64,000 bases of DNA, from the NCBI GenBank assembly GCA_013399305.1, contig VXAI01000019.1, positions 2,075,034-2,139,033 of the forward strand. The letters run 5' to 3'. Made by a program: the position numbers and the translations under genes. The DNA is from Rostratula benghalensis. Lineage: Eukaryota; Chordata; Aves; Charadriiformes; Rostratulidae. Shown here piece by piece: positions 13,001 to 26,028 of this stretch. The notes beneath the pieces are model-generated. The model was not told the origin of the DNA and made no database searches. It saw only the letters and a list, made by a program, of their open reading frames with translations. Numbering within the stretch: the first letter of the stretch is position 1; each line of letters opens with the position of its first letter.

Positions 13001-16000
13001 GAGTGAGAGTGAGGAGTCATTTTTGTTTGAAGTTCCCCCTCACCCCACCTTTTAAGACTCCTGAAGTTTCTGAACATTTTATTTTTACTTCTGGCCTCTG
13101 TGGAGAAAAATTTTAATATGTTCTCCAATACTCAGTTATTTTCTCAGTCAATTATACCAGTGACAACTCCAGATGAACATAGGTAGCTAGAATTTTCACA
13201 CTACCTGGGAGGAATGTCTCAATTTTCAACGTTGATTAACAAAAGGATTTACAGGCCTTACTTCCCACAAAAATAGGCTACTACTTAAAAGTGACACACT
13301 CTATCAGTTTATCTCAGAGAAAGAAAGAGGACTATAAACCCCCTGCAGATCACTGGTTGAGCACGACGAAGCAACAAGCCATTCCTTCGCCGGGATTTGG
13401 TCGCGTTACGGCAGCGTCCCCTCTTCCTGCAGGTTCTCATTACGAAAGCCTAGAGAAGGGAGTCACCTTCCATACAAGCAGCGAGTCAGTATGTGCCTCA
13501 GGTGAGTGATGCACCTCATTCCAGCAGCAGTCCAGACTCTTACAGCTCTTTGGCAAGTAAAGCTGTCAACAATCCCTGCAGAATCTGTTCTTTCACTTGC
13601 CGTCTTCCCCTTCACATACTTAGCTGCAGCTTCCATTCACTCTCCAGTCCAACAAAGCATCCACATTTGATGCCTGACAGAGCGAGTGCCAACCAGTAAC
13701 CCCACTTGGCCTGAGATTAATTTCTAGTACTGCTTTTTTTATTTTATTTTTTTTCCTTAGGAGTCACATGTGGTCCCTGCACACGTGCTGCTGTTCATCT
13801 TTCCATCTGAAACATCCTTTGCTCCGTTCCTCTTCCCAAGACGCTTCCAGAGCATCATCGGTGCAGTTACCTCTGCCAAGGCGCCCACAGTCCCTTAGGG
13901 GACTGCACAATGAGGAAATAAAGAATATATGGGACCCATCAATTCCTGGGGCTCAAGAAGTGAAGGATCAGTCCCAAATGTGGGGTTATCATCTGTCAGC
14001 AAAGACTGGGCACTATAAATACAGTATCAACGTGATATTTTTAACTGGGTAAGCAGTTAAAAAAAAATTTAAAAATTGATGTGTGCTCCTGCCTGCCTCT
14101 ATTAATAGCATTTAACATTAAACATATGAAGTGTGAGACAAGAAGACTGTTTTATGGATATTATAAAAGAAAAACAGAAAATAAAAATACAGGAAAATCA
14201 GTGTATTTTAGAAGAAAATATTCTCTCTCCAAAACCAACATCTGTTCTGAGTCATCAACAGATTACTTACCTTCAGATTTTTGCAGCTCTTCATGAGATA
14301 TTTTACATCATAGATGACAGGGAAAAACAACCGCAGTATCTCAAAGAAGTCCAGCTCTTCTTCAGGTAAATTAGAGTTTGTCAGGATTTTGATTAGATAG
14401 CCAAAGTCATATCCACTGCAAATTAATAACAAAAAAGCAACATAAGCAAATAACTTCAAAGCCCCTTTCTCATTTCCAACATCAAGACTTTATTACACAT
14501 CAGCAGGAGATTTTGCATCCTTTCAGTACAACTGAGACTGACTCTTACAAAAGACTAAGTCTCAGTGTAAATGGCCCCATTGCAGCTTCCAGAAAAACAT
14601 TTTAATTTAGTCCCAATGAGGCCAAGTGAAGAAACAGGAAAAAAAGATGTGCCCAGAGGAGCTTCTCCAAATCCTCAAACACAGCAGTGCTGCTGGGGCT
14701 CCCTCTGATAACACGAGTTTAAACCAGAAAGACTCTGAGCTGGTTCCTTCCACACAGACTGGAGTTTCTCACTGCAGACCAAATGAGCCAGAAACACTTC
14801 TGCACTTCTTGAAACCCAAAGGATTCACGAGTCTTCAGAGCAAGCACATGTTTATGGCTAGAGAGAAGTTTCACCCTCAGCAGTGTAGGAGAGCAGACTT
14901 TCTTTCAACTTTCCTAATTAAATCAGCACGCAGTTAGACAACTGAAAGCCTTTTTCCTATTTTGTAGGCTATTACTCCTTTTGGAGGCAAGGAAAGAGCA
15001 CCTTGTAGAATTTTTGTATGTACATATAAGTCAGCAGAAGGCAGCAAAACAACTGAGCAGTACGGGTTTGGGAGAAGAAACTGAGGTATTAAATATAGTG
15101 TGTATGAGAGAGAAGAGTTTGGGAAAACCCTCCTTCTCAGTAGCTTGGTTGAAGAAAAAGGACACAAGAGCAAGGTGTGGAAGTAAAAGGGGAAATTGTA
15201 CTTTTACAAAAGGTTATGAGATGAAACAGAGGGTGTTAGTCATAGGAAAGGCTGATGTCAGGTATTGAGCACAACAAAAAGCAGAGATGACTTGTTAGCC
15301 TTTTCCCTAGAAAAATCTGTCTTGGTTTCAGCCAGGCTGGCCACTAAAACAACAAAGGCAGAGATTACAAATCTGATTATTCAAGATCTGATCACGAATC
15401 TGATCCGTTCTGCTCCCCAGTACTCACAGGATTTCTCAGGAAACACACACCCTCCCTGAACTAAACAGGGGACCAATGTTATCTTGCAATCACGTCCGCA
15501 TCAAACCAAATCTGTTCCTAGATTTTATTGATGTGCAATTTTAAGAAGTGTCTGTACTGACAAAGAAGATGAACACACACAGCAGAGGCTGCCTCTAATG
15601 AAGGCTGCATTGGTTTCACTGCTTAAGGACCCGCAGCCTAGAGCTGAGAGAATTCAAGCAAACAGGTGGCCACCACAGACTCCAAACTCTCAGTTTATGA
15701 CTTCATGTTCATTCTTGGTTACAGGAGGATCACACTCAAACCCAAGAATTTTGCAGCTTGGTAGATCTTAACCGAGATCTTTAACTGTGAGATGAGCAAT
15801 ACAGAAGACAAATCAGTTGGGAGAACTGTACTACTGGTCCTGTGGCTATTTAGCACCCACAAAGACTGGTGACTTCTGATGCAGGCTCAAGACTTTATCT
15901 TGCATACTCCATGGAAAGAGGATTGCTTTTTGTACCCTATGTATAAAATGGGATTCTCTACAACTTCTTTATCTTATGAATTTCTAGACAGAGGGCAGAA

Positions 16001-19000
16001 AAATCTCGGACAGACTGGGAATGAATGGATTGTTTGCTGTAAGTCCATTAACACAAGATGTATGGAATATTGCAGCTCTCCCATGGTGTGTGTGGGGGGG
16101 TTCCAGTGCTCTAAACAGGAATTTTGTGTTGAATTAATCCCCACGCTGCATCTGGTGCTTTGAAGCTGCACTGGCAGCACTCCAATCTCCACAGCAGCAG
16201 CCACTGGCCAGGGAGCAAAGGAGCCAAAGATAAAGAAGGATTTCAGCTGAGTCTTACAAAGCAAACCCCTATAATGTACTTGACAAAACAGTAGCTTAGA
16301 AGCTTAATTTTATTAGATCAGCTTGGGAGAGGGGGGGATGTGGTGGGGAAACCTGTATCAGCACAAAGCCCTCTATCGAAAAAGGAAATTAAAAAGTTCC
16401 ACTGGCAGAGAAGGCTGTCCAGAAAGAGGCAAAAAAAAAAAGATTGGTCAGGATTAAGGAGGTTTATTCCTCTAGAGGTTAGAGATTTTACTAACTCACT
16501 AAATTCCCAACATCTGTCATCCCTGTGCCTCAAATGCAACATTCATATTAAAACTTCTACAAAGAGAAAGACACCCACTATTTGTGCTCCTCCTCTTCTT
16601 CAAAAAAAAAAAGTTTACTCCCCCCCTCTTCCAACAAAAAATTATGTATGTGACTCAATTACTCAAAACAGATGCTCTCAAACACTTCCAGTTTCTATTA
16701 AGAAGGAAGTACTGTAAGAAGAGTCAAGATTCATTTACCATTTGTATTAAGAGGATAATCATAAATTATGGCTATCATAAATCTGCCATTTTGCTGAAGA
16801 AACATAGATGTATCCATATTTTTCCCCTGGAGATTGTAGCAGATTCTTTCATTCTAGTATCCTCATGCAGCAAAAGGGATTCAACAGGCACAATTACCCT
16901 TCCATTGCATGACAGCAGTCAGGTATTTGTTCTTGGGTTAGTTTTAGTCAACTCAATCAAATGATGTCTCCCATTCCTTAAGTTCCAGCTGCTTCCACTT
17001 AGCCCCATTTGTGCTTCTAACAAACATCACCAACCACACTTCACTCATCACAATGCAGCATCAAGGCATTTCCATCACCTTTTTAGTATTCTTTTTGGGG
17101 CTAATATGCTCCAGTCATCAAGCTTAGAGACATAAGAACTGTCACTCCAATTCAAGACCAAGACATATCTAGCTCAAAAATTTTTGAGTGGCCACTGCTG
17201 AACACTAACAGAAGGGTAAGAAAGTCCACAGTGAGCAATTATGTAATTACATGCTCATTAAAGTTTTCATCTAATCCTCCAACAGACAATTAGTGGTTGG
17301 CTTATACCCTGAAGCACATAGGCTTCCTTTACCTTACAAAGCTTTCACAATTCCTAATATAATCACCTAAATCTACTAAGTGCAGCTACCCACAATCCCT
17401 GGAGATACACAGCAACATAAGCACTCTTAGAACCACTTCTCTCCTCCCTCACCCTTTCCCTTTCTCACTGAACACGGCCAGCTGTCGATAAGAAGAGCAC
17501 AGAAAAGATCAAACATGCCTGTATTTCTTTCCCATACTATCCAGAAATAATTCAGACAGCCCACTAACAATGAATCCTCCAGCAGTCTCCAAATTAAATC
17601 AAAACCTGCCAGAGCTGAGAAAGCTTTACTTCACTTTATAACGGGCCAGTACAAATGAGCCGACAGATTAAATTTTACAAAGATCTGCTAGACAAATGAA
17701 TATTGAAATACAGTAGCTTGGAACTTTCCAGCTTCCCCAAAACATCTGGGTTAAGAGGCATGTTTGCACAGAGCCTCCAGAGAGGCTGAGGAGGCTGCAC
17801 ACAGGTGGACACTCAAAGCTTCAGCAGATCAATCAGTCCAACATCCACAAAAAAAAGAGGGTTTCGGCTGTCGTGCTTTATAACCTGTTAGGCTGCCAAG
17901 TGCTCACAAGCTCTCCCGGCTCTGACATGAATCAGAAATTCAGGGCTTCCCCCAGCTCCTCTCTCATCCACTCAAATATGTTTTAAACATACACAAATAA
18001 TTTGATGGAGGCACTTAGCAAGTTGTGGTACATGAGATTTGCTCAAAAAACTGCAGGTCCACATGGATTTGCCAACAGGACAGGATGCCAAGGCAGCAAA
18101 CACAAGAGGTAAAAAAAGCACAAAGGAAACTCTTTGAGCAATCAAGAACTCAGAAATAAAATATGTCAGAGTTCAGGGAAATCAAAGACTGAGAAACTTA
18201 ATAAAACCAAAAGATAACCTCACACTCTGAGAAAGGAGTAATTTCCCTCTGCTGGCTTCCTAAGAGACTCATCAATTTGGAGGGGTTAGTAGCAATTAAA
18301 GCATTTTAAGGAAACAGAATTTTAGGACAGTCAGCAGCTACCAAGCACAGCTTTTTCAGTAGTCAAAGAACCACTGTGTGGAAAGCCCACAAGAAACATG
18401 TCTTCAACTGAACCATCCCACTGTTTCAGTTTCCACGTGTGGAACATAACCACAATCAACCAGAGATGTATGTAGAAACAGCTGTTTACTGTTCTTTGGG
18501 GCACGTTTTATGTGACCCACACTCATGTATAGCTTTATGCAATCTTAGCTTCCTCCAAACTTAACCCACTACTTCAGGGTTTGGAGCTCAAGATAGCACC
18601 ATCGTGCTCTGTCAAGCACAAAAGCCTTTTAAACACTCACCGACTTGGAGCAGAGCTGTGGATAACCAGTCTCTGACAAACATTTCCTGGAATAGCTGCC
18701 TTAAGAGGATTTCTAAAGACATTTCCAGTGAAGTCCACAACATAAACTCATTTTAGCACAGATGAAACCTGGCCTTTAACAAAGCCATTCCAAAAACCCT
18801 CCATAAGCCACACTAGTAAAAATGGTGTTATGGACAGTTTGCATTTTTTGACCAGCATATTTGTCAGGGTTCACACAAAAAAAATAAAAATCAATATGAT
18901 CATGCTTTAAAAAGAAACCCTAGTGCAGAAATGGTATGTTTTCTCTAGGACATCTTACCCCAGGCCCTTAAAGTTATTGGGTGACACTGGAAAAACACTG

Positions 19001-22000
19001 TTTTGTGGCTGCAGCTGCTTCTACGTGCTGAGATGGTTCCCTTCTCCTGAACTATCCACGTGATTTTACTGCTGTCAAGTGTAAATTAGAAATAGCCACA
19101 TCACAGCCCACAGTAATGGGTTTAAGAAGCTGAAGTAAACTTAATTCACAGTTTCAGCTTCTGTAGTTATTTTGAGACCGTTTCTTGGCACTCTTGTCCC
19201 AGGATTTTTCCCCAAGGTGCTACCCCAGTAGCAAGATACCAAGAGTAAGAATATGGAGTCATACTGCGAGTCGAGAGAGCTGCGAGTGGAAGATGTAGGC
19301 AGATTAGGTGAAAAAAGTTCTCAAAGAGGATCCTCCTTTCTTTTTTGTTATTTTTGCTGTCTTTCCTCCACCCCTCCTTTTGGAAAGTCAGACACTTGCT
19401 TTCTACAAAGCAAGTCAAAATGATGACTTATGCAACAGGCTGTTACATGCACCTTTCTACTACTGTCTTACATTCCTTGCTCAAGCAATCCTTATTTTTC
19501 AGTTGCTTAATAACATCAACGCTTCTCTAATTCCATGTGACCCTTTCCTCCAACCTCCCCTTCAAGATACGATACAAAAGGATGAAGAATTTAGTCATTT
19601 TTCCTTATTTCATCAGCTATATTACCACCCACCAACATAGCACGTGTGATAAGTAAGAATAAGGCTGTAAGGAAACCACTACTCTCAGCTCAAACATTTG
19701 CTCTACCTTTGATCACTCACTTTAGCAGCCAGCATTTAAGATATCATCTTGAGAATATTACACAGCAAATACACCCTTAAAGTCACTGTTGCTTGCAAAA
19801 ACAGCAAATTATCTCTGGAACATAGTTGACTATACAGTGACACTTAAGTCTTATTAACACTGGAAGATCTTTTGTATCTTGACAGATTCATAGAGATTTA
19901 GCATTTGTATTTGTTTCTACTTGGAAGATGAGTTCCTGTGATGGTATAAATAGTAAAATACGTTCATTTCTGCAGCTAGAATTAAGGCTTACCAGGGCTC
20001 TCCTTCCAAACTGAGTAATTTCCAGCCGCCCAGGTTACCAGGAGATTTAAAACAAATTTAAGAGCGCTTCATAAAACTCTTCACTCACTGCTAGTTCTGC
20101 AGTCTCTCCCGTGAGAAACAGTATTTCCTCAGGAAGAGTTCACTTTTATCCCTGTCACTGTCACTACGAGCGTGTGTGAAATTAAAAGATACAACGCCAC
20201 CTGCTGGCTTAGGAGTTTCACGTTTTTCTGGTGTAGAGTTTTCTGGTTACAGTGTAAACACCAAAAAAACCCCAGAACACCAGTACCACCATGCTGTAAG
20301 CTCTATTCTTCTAATAGGGAACGGTGCTATAGGTATTACAGCAGAAAGAGTTTTCTAAGCTCCACCAAGCAAGACACGTGCTACATACAACACTCAAGAC
20401 ACGAGATGTGAAATCCAGGCTCTGGAATTCAGTAATTGATACTGAAAACTCCAACACTTAACGGGCAGAATTTACCTGTGAAAGGAAAGCCACTTGACTC
20501 CTTCACACAGCACAACTCCTGATGTCATAAGCAGCTCTGCAAAGTACTGCGTCTCAATCCCTTCTTCCTCGTGCTTTTTAAACTGGATACCAGATGTCGT
20601 CAAGAGTTCGATAGAGTCCTGGGCATACATATCTTCTCTAAAAACAGAGAGAGGAAAAGTACATCTTCAAAGCCTTCAACCCTCAGTGACAATAAGCCTG
20701 ATAACACTTGTTTTGCTCTTCATTCCACAGACTTCACTAGCACAGAGCAAGAGCAATTTGACTTTGTTCCATGTTCATTACAAAACCAATCCTTTTTCAT
20801 AGATTTTGTTAACCTTCACCAGCATTTGGCCATTCCTGGCACCTCTGCTCTCCCCTACCTCTCATGAGAGATCCCTAGTTCCTGCTCCTCTTCCAGTTAC
20901 CTAGAGCTCCCCTTTTGCAAATCTCCAGAGGAAAGTGAATGTGTGAATATGGGTATTTTACCAAATAAGATCCATTACTTGTACTGCAACAAATTAAATG
21001 GAAGAGCTGAAGCACTAACGTGCTCCATTGCAGAGCCAGGAACAGCACTCTCCAGATCCCAGTGCTCTATTAGTTCTGTGGAACTAATCCCACACATCCC
21101 TTATGATTTAAGCTTAAGTAAATGTTTAGACACGTGTTCATCAAAACTTCACTCTCGCTACAACTGGAAATCCAGTACTAGTCAATCCTGAAAATTCAGG
21201 GAGCCTGATGTTGCCTTTCAGAACAACCATCTTCAACAGCCATATTTTGGACCTAAAATTTAACAGGATGGAAAAAAAAAAATCCTCTACGCCCTGCTTG
21301 ATCACCTCTTATCCTTCTATTTATTTCCTTCAGCACTAAAATTTTTGTAAAGTCTTAAGGATTTTGTGATTAAATGGATGTAGGGTTTTTCTCCTAAAGT
21401 TTAATCTACGTCATCATAACAAAGACATAGAATGGTTAACTGGGGAAAAAAAGAAAGCCAACACAGCTTTACTTAGAAGATGATATTCATATTATTGTCC
21501 ACTCCATATTATTCTGCAGTCTCCTCAGTAAATAATCTTCAATTTTAATTTAAAAAAAAAAAAACAAAACAAAAACAAACAAAACCAACCCAAACACAAA
21601 AATTAAAACAGACAACCAATATATCAAACTCAACTACTGGATTCAGTCATAGACTCATATTCCTTATTCCTAACAGCAAGTCATCATTCATCAGAACACA
21701 GAGATACATTCTCAAGATGTGTTATATATATTTTTTTTTCTGCCTCCCACAGCTGCTCATTAGTTCTCCAGCTTTAAGGCATCAGCTTCCCAACACCCGT
21801 CCATCTCCATAACACATTAAAGAACCCATCCCAGACAAACAAGCCTGTTTTACAAAAAAATTTAATTCTAGTTTGTTGCTCTGCACTAATTCAGGTGGGT
21901 AGTTAGTTTAGAGATATTTATGCTCTTTAGGAGCCCACTACAACAAGACCTGACTTGGAACTGCACACACACACAAGAATTACCCTCTAAGAACAGCCAA

Positions 22001-24457
22001 CAGCTGTTTTGCTTTAGGAGCAGAAAACTTGGCACAGAGCCACTTCCCAAAAGGAAACAGACAAAAATAACTAATTTCTCTCATCCATGTAAAAGCAAAT
22101 AACGTTTGTGTTTCATGCAGCACTTCCCTTCACTTACCTGTTTGTATAAAATCCCCTCCCCTCCCCCCCCCAGCGAACCAGTAACAAGTTAGTCAGCTGA
22201 CTACCTAAACCTTGCCTCACCAGTCTGCCTTATCTATGCTGCATCTAGCACAAATGGACAGAAAACTACTTTTGTTTTCAGTTCCTTGACCACTGAAGCT
22301 CAAAAAATAAACACACACATAACACAGGCTCTTCTCCCCTGATCACAGTTTGGGAGTTATCCATTCATTCCTCCTCTTTCTCCCATACTTAGCAGGATTA
22401 GTATCTTCTTCTACCAAGACAATGGATAACTTCTATTCAGCATTTCTACAGACAGGGAAGACTTGAGATACAGAGATACCAAATCTGCACTTCCATTTCT
22501 TTCAAGAGGTGCTTCAAACAAAACTAGAATAACCTCAGTTATATATAAAATATATATAAAATAACCTCAGTTATATATATTCAGACACAGCCAGCACTGC
22601 TTGTTGAGAAAAGCAGTTTAAGAGAAACAGCAGATTTTTTTTCTTTATAAGAACCCTGACTTTCAAAACAAATCCTCTTGAAACAAGTTTTTTTTGCTAA
22701 AACTCCCATGTAGGCTGCAGTTTTAACTGGGGTCTAGCAAGCTGTCCAGCTATCAGCTTGTAACAGAACTACTAAAAAACCCCAGGCCTTCAACACATTT
22801 CAGCCTGAGAAGCGTTTGCACTGATATTCAACTCAGGCCATATGAAAACCTATCAGGCCAATTAGGTTTACTACTAATATCTTGGAATCTTTTTCCTGTA
22901 ATCTCATCAACTACTGCTAAAGATCTCATTAAAACTCCACAGAAGTGTCTCATCCCACTGGAAAAGTTAGGTTTATACTTAAGAAGTTTGTCACTGATAA
23001 AAATTACACTGTGCAATAGAGTTTGTTACACTATTCCAACAGATGGTAAAAAAAATAAAATATCTAAAATAATCATCAGCTGGCTTTTTAACCAACACTT
23101 TACACAAAATAATCCAGAACAAAAATCTCCACAGGAGTCGTGCTGTAGAATCAATAACCCCTTTCAAACTGTTAAAAGAAGTGAAACCAGAGCAGCTTAG
23201 TGGAGTAAGTTGCTTTGAGAACACAAGAGAAGCTGCTGGAGCATTAAGAAGTTTACAGCATTTTACCTACAAAATTATCTAGAACTTCTTGCAAGTCTTT
23301 TTAAGAAGAATAATCTTAAAGACCAGGAACACACCTGTTTTAGAAGTTGCTGATAACATTTGTCACATCTTTTTTTAAGTCACTTTGGTAACTTTACTTT
23401 TTTTTTTTCCTTCCCATGGATATTTTCCTTGTAAAAATATGCAAAGAAACAACGTGTGACTTGTCTAACAACTTGTAAATGTTAAACTAAAGTTAAGGTA
23501 AAAGCACTCTGCAACGCTAAATATGAAAACACAGAGCTACCTCTTGCACCGAGTATAAAATGCCTCTTTTAAAAACCTTTATTGAAATTACTTAGCATTT
23601 TTGATCAAGTTGTCAACAGTGAGGCAGGCTGCACAGAAACAAGGGAAGAAAGGACGTGTTTGGCTAATGAAAATCTTCCTCACACAAAGCATCTGTGGTA
23701 TTCCCATCGTACAGATAAAAAAAGAAAAAAGAGTTGCTATGGCTTTCACAACCTACAATGCATTTTCAGGAAGTCAGAAACACACGTTCAACAGCATGGA
23801 CATTTAACACTTACGTTAAATTAAATTTAAAATTAAATTGCCAAGTTGAAGTTCCTGGAGGGTATTCTCCTTGCTCATTCATAAACGTCAGTCCAAGCTG
23901 AATTATTTTTAGCAAGTCTACGTTGCAGCGTAGTAACTGGTACTGATAGTCTGCGTTGCTTCTGAATTCTCCAATCGGCCTTGCAACTACTCCTGGGAAT
24001 TCTGTGTCCTGCAAGAACAGGATGAAAACGTCAATTAAAGACACCCACACCAATCTACCTTGCTCATTTTTAACATGCTGTATTTCAATTTTTAATAGGC
24101 CGTATTTCCAGCAGCTAACAGTTTCCCAGCTGAGGAGTACTGCGTGTAAAAGCAGCCTTTAAAAAGGCAGTAGGTTTAGGATCCCTCGTGCTCACACAGC
24201 ACTAATTCAACATTAAGAATTCATTACTCTTCCGATGAAAACGGATGAGCAAGTTTACAGCTGTAAATTGACTAACATCAAACGAAGTCCATCATGCTTC
24301 TTGTGGTAATTTGCAAGATAAACACTAAGTGCCCACTCACCATAGCTACGTAGTTATACTTCCGTATAACTTGACGAATTTTCTTCATCTCTTCATCCAA
24401 GTTACAAGCCCAAACTTCACAGATTCTTTGGCTATGGTCTACGGTCGCTGCTGGCAT
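6929..24457 (-). CDS. CNOT7: CCR4-NOT transcription complex subunit 7 (deadenylase CAF1), complete coding region in six exons
   Basis: CNOT7 is a DEDD-type 3'-5' exoribonuclease that shortens mRNA poly(A) tails as part of the CCR4-NOT complex, in cytoplasm and nucleus. The coding exons, in transcript order, are 24341-24457, 23815-24008, 20476-20637, 14271-14415, 9439-9549 and 6929-7057. All introns are GT-AG and the phases agree. They sum to 285 codons plus stop, which is the length known for human CNOT7. The metal-binding residues are all present: D40 and E42 (in 'DTEFPG'), D161 ('SGYD') and D230 ('AGSD'), with H225 nearby. The start methionine opens '[10 protein letters not shown]' and has a purine at -3. 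The gene lies head-to-head with VPS37A across a CpG island. The paralogue CNOT8 is the main alternative, but the VPS37A/MTMR7 neighbours favour CNOT7. Confidence 0.97.
7058..9438. other. CNOT7 intron 6
   Basis: About 2.4 kb of AT-rich intron. Apart from a short antisense CR1 tail at 7564-7616 and the open frame continuing from the upstream exon (9166-9438), I see nothing in it. Confidence 0.8.
7564..7616 (-). mobile_element. CR1 LINE 3' tail fragment, antisense
   Basis: The plus strand reads as the reverse complement of the CR1 3' end: 'agaatcacaggatggttgg' followed by 'aagggaccttaaaggtcat'. Only the terminal 50 or so bases remain, as expected for a 5'-truncated insertion. It lies in a CNOT7 intron. 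Confidence 0.85.
9439..9549 (-). CDS. CNOT7: CNOT7 coding exon 5
   Basis: 111 nt, 37 codons (residues 207-243), from '[11 protein letters not shown]' to 'FFKMRE', with H225 and catalytic D230. The acceptor is TTTTCAG and the donor is GTAGGTGG. The frame stays open for 91 codons into the following intron. Confidence 0.97.
9550..14270. other. CNOT7 intron 5
   Basis: About 4.7 kb of intron with A/T runs and no recognised transposon. It contains one CpG-dense pocket at 13363-13446. No other exon or RNA gene was recognised. Confidence 0.7.
13363..13446. other. CpG-dense pocket inside a CNOT7 intron
   Basis: Nine CpG dinucleotides fall within about 85 bases, while the surrounding AT-rich intron has almost none. 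No gene, transposon or promoter motif was recognised in it. It may be a small regulatory island or a recent insertion. Confidence 0.4.
14271..14415 (-). CDS. CNOT7: CNOT7 coding exon 4
   Basis: 145 nt coding the end of S158 to K206. It includes catalytic D161 in '[11 protein letters not shown]' and ends 'SCKNLK'. The acceptor is TTTGCAG and the donor is GTAAGT. Confidence 0.97.
14416..20475. other. CNOT7 intron 4
   Basis: About 6.1 kb of AT-rich intron, the largest in the gene. No transposon, RNA gene or additional exon was recognised. The open frames inside it are short and unrelated to known families. Confidence 0.65.
20476..20637 (-). CDS. CNOT7: CNOT7 coding exon 3
   Basis: 162 nt, from the last base of T104 to two bases of S158. 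It encodes '[12 protein letters not shown]' through 'KWLSFH'. The acceptor is TTTTTAG and the donor is GTAAATT. Confidence 0.96.
20638..23814. other. CNOT7 intron 3
   Basis: About 3.2 kb of AT-rich intron with A-runs near 21551 and T-runs near 21731 and 23398. It holds a two-copy 32-bp tandem repeat at 22529-22579. No exon or transposon was recognised. Confidence 0.65.
22529..22579. repeat. Two-copy 32-bp AT-rich tandem repeat
   Basis: The motif 'ataacctcagttatatata' occurs at 22529-22547 and again at 22561-22579, an offset of 32 bases, with 'aaatatatataaa' between. The unit can fold on itself because of the TATA-rich portion. Confidence 0.8.
23815..24008 (-). CDS. CNOT7: CNOT7 coding exon 2
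   Basis: 194 nt coding from D40 to the first two bases of T104. The acceptor is TTGCAG and the donor is GTAAGTG. It carries catalytic D40 and E42 in '[11 protein letters not shown]' and ends with 'FKFNL'. Confidence 0.97.
24341..24457 (-). CDS. CNOT7: CNOT7 coding exon 1 (exon 2 of the transcript)
   Basis: It codes residues 1-39, from the start ATG (24455-24457) to M39, in phase 0. The donor is GTGAGTGG. The exon continues upstream as 5'UTR to about 24499, where the acceptor reads CCTCAG. Confidence 0.95.
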
Positions 24458-25256
24458 AGTGGGGGGCTTTAGAGACCAGACATCAAAAGTTACACTTGAC
24501 TGAGGATCAGTTTCATAAAGACGACTTTATTATTTTTTTTTAACCTAAGAGACATAGAAAGTTTCAAAGTGTAAGTTTTTATGCTTCGTTTATCTGAAAA
24601 AAAAAAAAAAAAAAACCACCAACCCCAAAAACCTTTAAACACCAGGATCAAGCTTAATTCTTCAGAATTTAAGAGCAGCACAACACAGCCTCCAAAACGG
24701 TGCGAATTTCAGCTGTATAGGTTCGGAACTATCCAAAAGAAAAGCCTTAAGGTTTTAATACGTTATTAATTTCGTTTCTTGCACAGAGGCGGGCAAAGGA
24801 GCAAGGCGCACCAGTCCAAGAGTTAACAGCGACACCTGAGCCCCCTAAGCGTTATTTCCCCCCGCTGCTCGGAAGAGCACATTCCTGCGCACCGACCCCA
24901 CGGCTGCCTGCGACCCCAAGCGAAGCGGGCAAGGCGACGTGGGGGAGGCGGGGACCCCGCGGAGCACCGACAGCCGCCCAGGCAGGCGGCCGCCCCAGGC
25001 AGCAGAGCCGCCCCCCGCCCGCCCGCCCGGCGCTACGGCGGGGAGGGACGTGAGGGGGCAGCGAGACGCGGCCCCGCAGCCCGGGCCGGCGCACAAGGCC
25101 TGAGGAAGGCTCTGAAGAGCCGCCGAGCCCGCCAAAACATCCCCCGCCCCCAGCGGGCCCTCACGGCTGCCGGTAAGGCCGCAGGGCCTCGGCGGGACAG
25201 CGGGGAGGAAGGGCCTCGGTATCCCCCACCGCCCCTTCCCCGGGTCCCTCACTCAC

Positions 25257-25383
25257 GCTGCGGCCCGGGCCGGGCCAGGCCGCGGGGGGGTCTGGCGAGG
25301 CCCCGCGGCGGCCCCCGACGCCCCTCGGAGCCGCCCGTCGCCGCGCAAGACGCCGGAAGCGCAACCCCCGCCGCACAAAGCCA
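25257..25383 (-). other. Probable CNOT7 non-coding first exon, partial
   Basis: On the minus strand a good donor, GTGAGTGAGG, follows base 25257 inside the CpG island, and the next acceptor is that of the exon holding the start codon (about 24499). The exon would end here and its 5' end would lie upstream, possibly in the N gap. This is inferred from the donor and position, with no transcript evidence. Confidence 0.5.
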
Positions 25384-26028
25384 NNNNNNNNNNNNNNNNN
25401 NNNNNNNNNNNNNNNNNNNNNNNNNNNNNNNNNNNNNNNNNNNNNNNNNNNNNNNNNNNNNNNNNNNNNNNNNNNNNNNNNNNNNNNNNNNNNNNNNNNN
25501 NNNNNNNNNNNNNNNNNNNNNNNNNNNNNNNNNNNNNNNNNNNNNNNNNNNNNNNNNNNNNNNNNNNNNNNNNNNNNNNNNNNNNNNNNNNNNNNNNNNN
25601 NNNNNNNNNNNNNNNNNNNNNNNNNNNNNNNNNNNNNNNNNNNNNNNNNNNNNNNNNNNNNNNNNNNNNNNNNNNNNNNNNNNNNNNNNNNNNNNNNNNN
25701 NNNNNNNNNNNNNNNNNNNNNNNNNNNNNNNNNNNNNNNNNNNNNNNNNNNNNNNNNNNNNNNNNNNNNNNNNNNNNNNNNNNNNNNNNNNNNNNNNNNN
25801 NNNNNNNNNNNNNNNNNNNNNNNNNNNNNNNNNNNNNNNNNNNNNNNNNNNNNNNNNNNNNNNNNNNNNNNNNNNNNNNNNNNNNNNNNNNNNNNNNNNN
25901 NNNNNNNNNNNNNNNNNNNNNNNNNNNNNNNNNNNNNNNNNNNNNNNNNNNNNNNNNNNNNNNNNNNNNNNNNNNNNNNNNNNNNNNNNNNNNNNNNNNN
26001 NNNNNNNNNNNNNNNNNNNNNNNNNNNN
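25384..26028. other. Assembly gap (645 N) in the shared promoter
   Basis: An uncalled stretch in the middle of the CpG island. VPS37A lacks its first coding exon (about 41 codons in human) anywhere in the readable sequence, and the gap is the likely place for it. The gap length may be an estimate. Confidence 0.95.
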
